Positions 58,896-64,000 of a stretch of 64,000 bases of DNA are shown here, piece by piece. Source of the DNA: Halisarca cf. caerulea (lineage: Eukaryota; Porifera; Demospongiae; Chondrillida; Halisarcidae); NCBI GenBank assembly GCA_963170055.1, contig CAUJGJ010000397.1:7390001-7454000 (forward strand). Reading direction: 5' to 3'. The notes below the pieces were generated by a model. It was not told the origin of the DNA. It saw only the letters and a list, made by a program, of their open reading frames with translations, and ran no database searches. Each line of letters begins with the position of its first letter. Positions within the stretch are counted from its first letter, which is position 1. Position numbers and translations under genes: made by a program.

Positions 58896-61800
58896 TTACA
58901 TTTCACACCCCCAGTGAGACCTAAATGATACAAAGGGTTTGAAAAAAAAGTGAGATGTGGACATTGTTGGCAATAATGCTGTGAAATGAGAAGAGTCGAA
59001 AAAGCCTCTGATGGCGGGGTAGTCTTCAACTGAAGGCAAGTACTTGATGTGATTGTTCATTCTCCTGTCTTTCTGTTGAAACAATCGTTCAATCTCCACA
59101 GATGAACTGTTTACATCCACTCTGCCAAGTTCTCCTACACTTCTGTGTCGCATATAGCCATACATGTATATGGGCCTCTTTAACATAAGACACAAGGCAT
59201 GCAAGTGGAAATGATTTCCCCAGCATTGGTCTTGAGCTGCTTCTTGCAAAAGTTTGCTCCATTCCCTTTCTGTAATTGCTGTAATATTTTCTTCATTTCG
59301 ATCCACATTACGTAATAATAGTTGTGTACTAGGCTTCATCACCTCAAACATATGCTTCTTATTTTGTAATAAGCTGTACACAGTGATTGCTCTCAGATGT
59401 GCTGTATATTCTTCTGTACCATGCAGTGCAATGGAGATGGTATTGTACATACAGTTCCCATCACCCGTGGTCCTCACTGGAACATATTGTGATGTAAATG
59501 AGGGCAAAAGTTCCTCTTGTACAGACATGTCCACCACATGAGTTTCCACATTGAAAATGTCATTTTCCTGTTTGTTAACCTCATTTATTAAAGTATTCAT
59601 AGCAATCTTCTTAGCTTCCATCAATTCCTTTAATTCTTCCATTGACTCTTTCTTTTTACTTTTGAGAATGTCCTGAATGTTCTGCATAAATTCTCTCACC
59701 TCTTTCATACATGTTGTGTGAATTTCTTGACTTGATAATTGTATTACTGGTACGACTCTCTTCATTTCCTCCAAGATGTCCCTCAAAAAGTCATCCAAAT
59801 CTGTTTCCATCATGCTTGTATCTTGAAGAGAAGTGGGTGGTTCATCCTCCTGAGACTGTGACAAATCCACCGGCAGCACCTCTGAATTGTCTTGACTTGG
59901 CTGACTACAACCTATGACGTGCTGTATACTTCTCAAACGCTCCATTTCCTTGTCCACCCTTTTGTTGGCATAAAGCTTCTTGGGTTCAAATTTCACCAGT
60001 GCTATGCCATTTAATGTCCTCACCCGACTTAATGCCACATAAGACATTCCGGCCTCAAAAACTTTCTCTCCGAGGTCCAACACAGCAGAATCAAGTGACA
60101 GACCTTGCACTTTGTGTAAAGTGGCAGCCCAACACAAAATCAAGGGTATCTGAGTCCGCTGTAGAACAGTGCCTTGCCGTCCATAGAATCGCACCGACAT
60201 GGGTTCAATGGCCACTGCCTCTTGTTGTCCATTGGGGATGTACACTTTGGTAAACTGTCCAACTCTTGGATCGTGAAACTTTACATATACAATTTCAGGT
60301 AAGGCTCCACGTGAGGGCTGTGTATTCTGTTTTCCACCCCACTTGAATCCCACAATTACTCCTTGGGCTCCATTCACTAGCCCATCTCCACACTTGATGT
60401 TACGTCGTAGCATGACTTCAGCTCCTAGTGCCATCTTTAGCCTTCTTGGTAGTCCGCCACATTCCTTGTCATCCTCTGGAATTAATTCTTCAGTCACTTT
60501 CTCATACGAGACTGCCCCATAAGTCGATCTTCTGTTTTCTAAAAGCACATGATTTGCTTCAAATTCAAAGATTGGGGTAGAAGAAGACAGTTTCATCAAT
60601 TCTCCTTCATTAAATGCATTGCAATCTGCAACACGAGAGAACAACCTAAGAGCCTTTTCAAATGGTGGCTTTGATAGATCAATGTTGTTTCCTGCCACCA
60701 TGCGACTTTCCAGCAACTTGATATCCTGTTCCGTTTGCTTTCCTACTCGAACACGATTCAACAGGTCTGAAAAGGACGAATCCTTTTGCTGTCTCACATT
60801 TTCAGTTAATTCTACTATTTGAAAGCAGTCCTTCCAAAGGTGAGATGCCAAGCGTTTCGACTGGAGTTTTGTCACACTAAACACAAAGTGTCCATTGACA
60901 GGTGAAAGCTGATAAAAGTCACCAACTGCAATCACATTTAGTCCTCCAAAGATGTCATCATTGGCAAATATCTCACACAGTCGATAGTGGACAGACTGAA
61001 GAACCTCATACGATACCATGCTAATTTCATCAATGATGATGGTATGTATGCCTCTCCACAGCATCCTCAGCTCTCGAAGTGCTACAGCCGTTAACTTTAA
61101 ATGGTAGGCAGATCTTCTATGTTCAACTTGAAGATTAAGTGCTCTGTGAATTGTTAGGCCGTCCACATTGAATGCAGCTACACCTGTTGGTGCCATGACC
61201 ATGCATCCATGAACTTCCTCACTTCCTTGCACTGACCTCTCAATGTGTTCTCTGATGGCACGAGTCACGTAAGACTTTCCCGTCCCTGCACCGCCAGTTA
61301 TGAAGATGCGGATGGGCTTAGGTTGGGCCTCCTGTCCGAGATGAAATTTGTGTAACGAGCTTGTATACTGTACTACCATGTCAAATGCTTCTCTCTGTTT
61401 TGCATTCAAATTGCATACCAATTCTGTGAAGGCCTTATCAGTGAGACGCATGCGTGTGAGGGCTCCATTGGCATTATCGTCATCTGCTACTGTGGGAAGA
61501 GCATCTACATCCACCTGTTCATCTTGTACATAATTTTCAGCATTGTGTAAACCATGGTCCAGTTCCTCTGGTACATGAGTAGCATCTTCCCGTTCACCAT
61601 GTTGAACATTTGGTGCAACCAAATCCATGTATGCGCCATCGGAAACTGCTTGCAATTGCTGCACCGCTCTTTGTACTTCCTCTGCAAAAGTATGGTGTTC
61701 ACAATTCAGCACTTTCATCTCCTTTTCACGAGCAATGAAAGCTGACAATGCGCTGTCATGCTTTTGAAGTAAGTCCTCCTTCTCACATTTCCACGGAGTG

Positions 61801-63998
61801 TACAACAGCAACAGTGAATAGTAATAGTCATCACCGTGACTTTGTGGTGTCATAATGGGTGTTCGAAGGCACGCTTGCTTTGTACGAAGTTTGATCCATC
61901 CCAGATTGCCTTGCAAATGGAATCGAGGCTGAATGTGACGCCCACTGCTGCTGCCCTTTGGTGTGTCATCCCTATATACACTATCATACCATACAGAAAA
62001 GTGAGCCAACGTCATCTTCTCAAATTCATCTTCCTGTGGTCTTGCAGCATATCTGTCAAATAGTCCAGGTTGAAAAAGATTTGTATCCATGTCATCCAGC
62101 TCAAGTAACTCGGACCGATTCTTGAGAATCCTTGTTCTCTTTTCGGGAGGAACAGTGTTGACAAAGACAACTTTACGCGACGAATCCTTCAATGGTAAGT
62201 GGCACAACCGATAGGCTGCTTCTTGGCCACTTAGCTGCCTATGTGAAAGCATAGTGTTTCCCAATTTAGATAATCTTTTTCGAAGTGAAGCATTGGGTGC
62301 AAGTGATTGGAGGGAATCACTGATAGCCTTTTTCACCTCTTCGCTCTCACCTTTGCACATGTATGAACAAATGTAAGATGCTGTCCCATAAACCGATCCA
62401 ATCAACTGTATATCCATGTTGGCCTGCCATGCTAAAAGTAGTGGAGCATTGTATGGGTTGACGTTTTCTTCACCATCAATTCTCCTGAGAATATAGAACC
62501 GGGACTTATTACCTACATCTTCATTATTCTTGAGACGAGTAGTGGACGATAGAGGTTGTGGAAAGTCAAAACGACATTCTTTTGATTTTTTTCTTTTGTC
62601 CTTCTTGGTGCAAGTAGACGTATGATTATGTTTCTGAACTCGAAGAACTACAGACCGCAAGCTGTCCTCACCACATCCTTCTTCTGGAATTCTGGCAGAA
62701 ATGTAACGATCGATAAAGTCAGGAGCTGCCGTTCTTCCCTCTACCGTATCAAGATTAGGGGCATCTTTGATCCACCACAAGGAATGAATGTGTGGTGATC
62801 CTCTGAGTTGAAATTCTACTCTCCAAAAGAAATCCGTTACCTCTCCAATTGGCCTTCCAGATCCCTTTATAATTTCTTTTACTAGGCATTGGAAACGGTG
62901 TTGAAAGTGGCGTGCTGTGACAACAGGATTGCTTGTCATAAGTGTTCTTCTTTCTTTGTCAGACAGCTCATCCACTTGTTCTTTGGAGATATTCCTTCCA
63001 CTGCAACTTGCTAAAACCACCATCAAATCTTTCCAATGGTGATCATCTGCACTAAATGTAATAAAGAAAGTGGGTGGACCAAGTGTACGTAGCATTGCAA
63101 ACAGTTGTATCCTTGCTGATTGCCAGTACGCTGCAGTTCCTCTAATGTCTCGCATGAAGCTATAACAGTTTTCACGAACATCTGGATTTTCCCCTACTCC
63201 AGTGCTACGCAATTCTCCCGCTGTCAAAGTTTTCTTTTGTTTGTTCTTCCTTCCGGATGTTGGATTTCGAAGGCGGAGAGCAATTGATATACTACTTTGT
63301 AATTTTATTGCTTCCACAATGTTACACGCCCAGAATATATATGATGGGTGTTTGGCCCAGCGTGAATCTTTACTCATTATTCTTGATTGAAAATAGTCCA
63401 AAGGTGTAATTGAAAATTGTCCATGAGTACCAAATCCATTGTTTCCATTAGGGTAAAGTGTTGGAAAAGCCAGAACCTCAAGTTGTTGATCGTTGAAAAT
63501 GCTCAGTGGAGCGCAGGTGATCTTCTCAAGTTGATGCACTGGAAAAGTACCTTCTTGCAAGTAGTTGGTTACTGGTACATCTGGCATCAGGAAATCACTG
63601 CGGACAACACCTGATTCTTCCATTGCCTCTTCCTCGTTTTCAGTTTCCACAAAGTTCTCCTGGCAATGCTCTGTGATTTTCACATTCTTGTAAGCAGAGT
63701 TGTTTTCTTTCAACCATTGCAATGCATTCATTACAATAGTATAGCGACACCGATAATACAATGACTTGGATTCTTTCGATGCAGTGGGTGGCTTTATGTA
63801 CACAATGTCGCTACCAGTCGCTGGTCGTGGAAGTTGATTTAAGACTTCAGTCATGGGTGATGGAAAGTTGATCACCTGTCCAGTTATTCCTCTTTGTCCA
63901 CCACGTGGCAGAAGAACTAACTTCATAAATGGTGCCACACGTGCAATGAGGCGCTCTTCCATGCTGTTCAGGTCTTGAAGTTCTTTAGGTACAGAAGC
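58896..63998 (-). CDS. Helentron polyprotein: DUF6570-like - Helitron_like_N - HUH/Y2 Rep - Pif1 helicase - OTU
   Basis: The frame is open from the right edge (start outside) to TGA/TAA at 58896. Residues are counted from the ATG at 63962. The DUF6570-like start is RLIARVAPFMKLVLLPRGG (4-22). Helitron_like_N is about 195-330 (SRWAKHPSYIFWACN). The HUH motif is H391-I-H393 in SPHIHSLWW. The two catalytic Tyr are Y530 and Y534 in YICSYMCKGE. The Pif1-type helicase is 840-1330 with Walker A GGAGTGKS (890-897), D978-E979, GDFYQLSPV (1014-1022) and MSYVALSRVRTLNG (1306-1319). A Lys/Glu-rich linker follows, then the OTU cysteine protease (D1501-G-N-C1504, H1638 in NNHIKYL). Rep nicks and joins DNA for rolling-circle transposition and the helicase unwinds it. 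The OTU role in Helentrons is unknown. No inactivating change was found, so this copy could be functional. Confidence 0.9.
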   Translation of the reverse strand, partial: ASVPKELQDLNSMEERLIARVAPFMKLVLLPRGGQRGITGQVINFPSPMTEVLNQLPRPATGSDIVYIKPPTASKESKSLYYRCRYTIVMNALQWLKENNSAYKNVKITEHCQENFVETENEEEAMEESGVVRSDFLMPDVPVTNYLQEGTFPVHQLEKITCAPLSIFNDQQLEVLAFPTLYPNGNNGFGTHGQFSITPLDYFQSRIMSKDSRWAKHPSYIFWACNIVEAIKLQSSISIALRLRNPTSGRKNKQKKTLTAGELRSTGVGENPDVRENCYSFMRDIRGTAAYWQSARIQLFAMLRTLGPPTFFITFSADDHHWKDLMVVLASCSGRNISKEQVDELSDKERRTLMTSNPVVTARHFQHRFQCLVKEIIKGSGRPIGEVTDFFWRVEFQLRGSPHIHSLWWIKDAPNLDTVEGRTAAPDFIDRYISARIPEEGCGEDSLRSVVLRVQKHNHTSTCTKKDKRKKSKECRFDFPQPLSSTTRLKNNEDVGNKSRFYILRRIDGEENVNPYNAPLLLAWQANMDIQLIGSVYGTASYICSYMCKGESEEVKKAISDSLQSLAPNASLRKRLSKLGNTMLSHRQLSGQEAAYRLCHLPLKDSSRKVVFVNTVPPEKRTRILKNRSELLELDDMDTNLFQPGLFDRYAARPQEDEFEKMTLAHFSVWYDSVYRDDTPKGSSSGRHIQPRFHLQGNLGWIKLRTKQACLRTPIMTPQSHGDDYYYSLLLLYTPWKCEKEDLLQKHDSALSAFIAREKEMKVLNCEHHTFAEEVQRAVQQLQAVSDGAYMDLVAPNVQHGEREDATHVPEELDHGLHNAENYVQDEQVDVDALPTVADDDNANGALTRMRLTDKAFTELVCNLNAKQREAFDMVVQYTSSLHKFHLGQEAQPKPIRIFITGGAGTGKSYVTRAIREHIERSVQGSEEVHGCMVMAPTGVAAFNVDGLTIHRALNLQVEHRRSAYHLKLTAVALRELRMLWRGIHTIIIDEISMVSYEVLQSVHYRLCEIFANDDIFGGLNVIAVGDFYQLSPVNGHFVFSVTKLQSKRLASHLWKDCFQIVELTENVRQQKDSSFSDLLNRVRVGKQTEQDIKLLESRMVAGNNIDLSKPPFEKALRLFSRVADCNAFNEGELMKLSSSTPIFEFEANHVLLENRRSTYGAVSYEKVTEELIPEDDKECGGLPRRLKMALGAEVMLRRNIKCGDGLVNGAQGVIVGFKWGGKQNTQPSRGALPEIVYVKFHDPRVGQFTKVYIPNGQQEAVAIEPMSVRFYGRQGTVLQRTQIPLILCWAATLHKVQGLSLDSAVLDLGEKVFEAGMSYVALSRVRTLNGIALVKFEPKKLYANKRVDKEMERLRSIQHVIGCSQPSQDNSEVLPVDLSQSQEDEPPTSLQDTSMMETDLDDFLRDILEEMKRVVPVIQLSSQEIHTTCMKEVREFMQNIQDILKSKKKESMEELKELMEAKKIAMNTLINEVNKQENDIFNVETHVVDMSVQEELLPSFTSQYVPVRTTGDGNCMYNTISIALHGTEEYTAHLRAITVYSLLQNKKHMFEVMKPSTQLLLRNVDRNEENITAITEREWSKLLQEAAQDQCWGNHFHLHALCLMLKRPIYMYGYMRHRSVGELGRVDVNSSSVEIERLFQQKDRRMNNHIKYLPSVEDYPAIRGFFDSSHFTALLPTMSTSHFFFKPFVSFRSHWGCEM

Positions 63999-64000
63999 AG

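Larger units (their letters stand above)
56821..64000 (-). mobile_element. Helentron copy C, 3' part, coding intact, runs off the window
   Basis: The 3' end is the hairpin at 56821-56882 (16-bp arms, loop GGCCGCCTACGGCCC), with T outside the terminal CTTG. The following 2 kb (57000-58890) is non-coding and nearly identical to 41800-43680 of copy B, with a (GT)n near 56960. Small frames there keep no ATG start and are likely chance. The Rep/helicase/OTU gene fills 58896 to the right edge. Copies B and C have the same orientation, with 3' ends 15.2 kb apart. Confidence 0.9.

Overview
This 64-kb window is eukaryotic and almost entirely transposon-derived. It has spliced genes with GT-AG introns, very long (CA)n/(GT)n tracts, metazoan-type element families, and no prokaryotic operon, rRNA or tRNA that I could see. 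The mix of Helentron-type Helitrons with an OTU domain, a 2A-carrying CR1/L2-like LINE, a spliced MULE, a Merlin relic and many short foldback elements suggests a marine invertebrate animal. A sponge or another early-branching animal is my best guess, but the species cannot be fixed from the window.

Layout. 1-482 is the 3' end of one Helentron. 484-1560 is a minisatellite. 1569-7780 is a complete MULE with 72-bp TIRs and a perfect 9-bp target duplication; its five-exon minus-strand transposase gene is broken by a short Helentron derivative. The MULE sits in the 5' region of Helentron copy A (+ strand, about 7790-12455). 12475-12964 is a broken gag-like fragment. 14619-20828 is a short foldback element (family 1) split by a 5.8-kb TIR element inserted in its (AT)n tract, all next to a Merlin transposase relic (20829-21371). 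22500-24060 is a direct duplication around a CCGGAT-rich TIR element. 24963-28143 is a nest of four or five elements. 28680-32204 is a 3.5-kb TIR element with a 9-bp target duplication that carries a RecQ-like helicase gene. 32285-33645 is CA/CT satellite. 33645-39977 is a decayed, unnamed element-like gene (minus), interrupted by a LINE (34839-37975). 41626-51725 is Helentron copy B (minus, pseudogenised). 51726-52084 is an intact family-1 element. 53215-54266 is an inverted-repeat-bounded segment. 56821-64000 is Helentron copy C (minus), whose Rep/helicase/OTU frame is open for at least 1,688 codons.

How the parts relate. The Helentrons encode a zinc-finger/DUF6570-like region, Helitron_like_N, an HUH-Y2 Rep, a Pif1-type helicase and an OTU domain. 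Upstream, copies A and B both show TWO 2A (D-x-E-x-N-P-G-P) ribosome-skipping motifs. These flank a short segment with a hydrophobic helix and three N-glycosylation sequons, followed by 23-residue STPR-like repeats. Short non-coding elements in the window end in the same 3' hairpin as the Helentrons and were probably moved by them. The double-2A Helentron and the RecQ-carrying 9-bp-TSD element are the two best candidates for something undescribed. Exon boundaries given here are read by eye from splice consensus and reading phase, not from transcript data.
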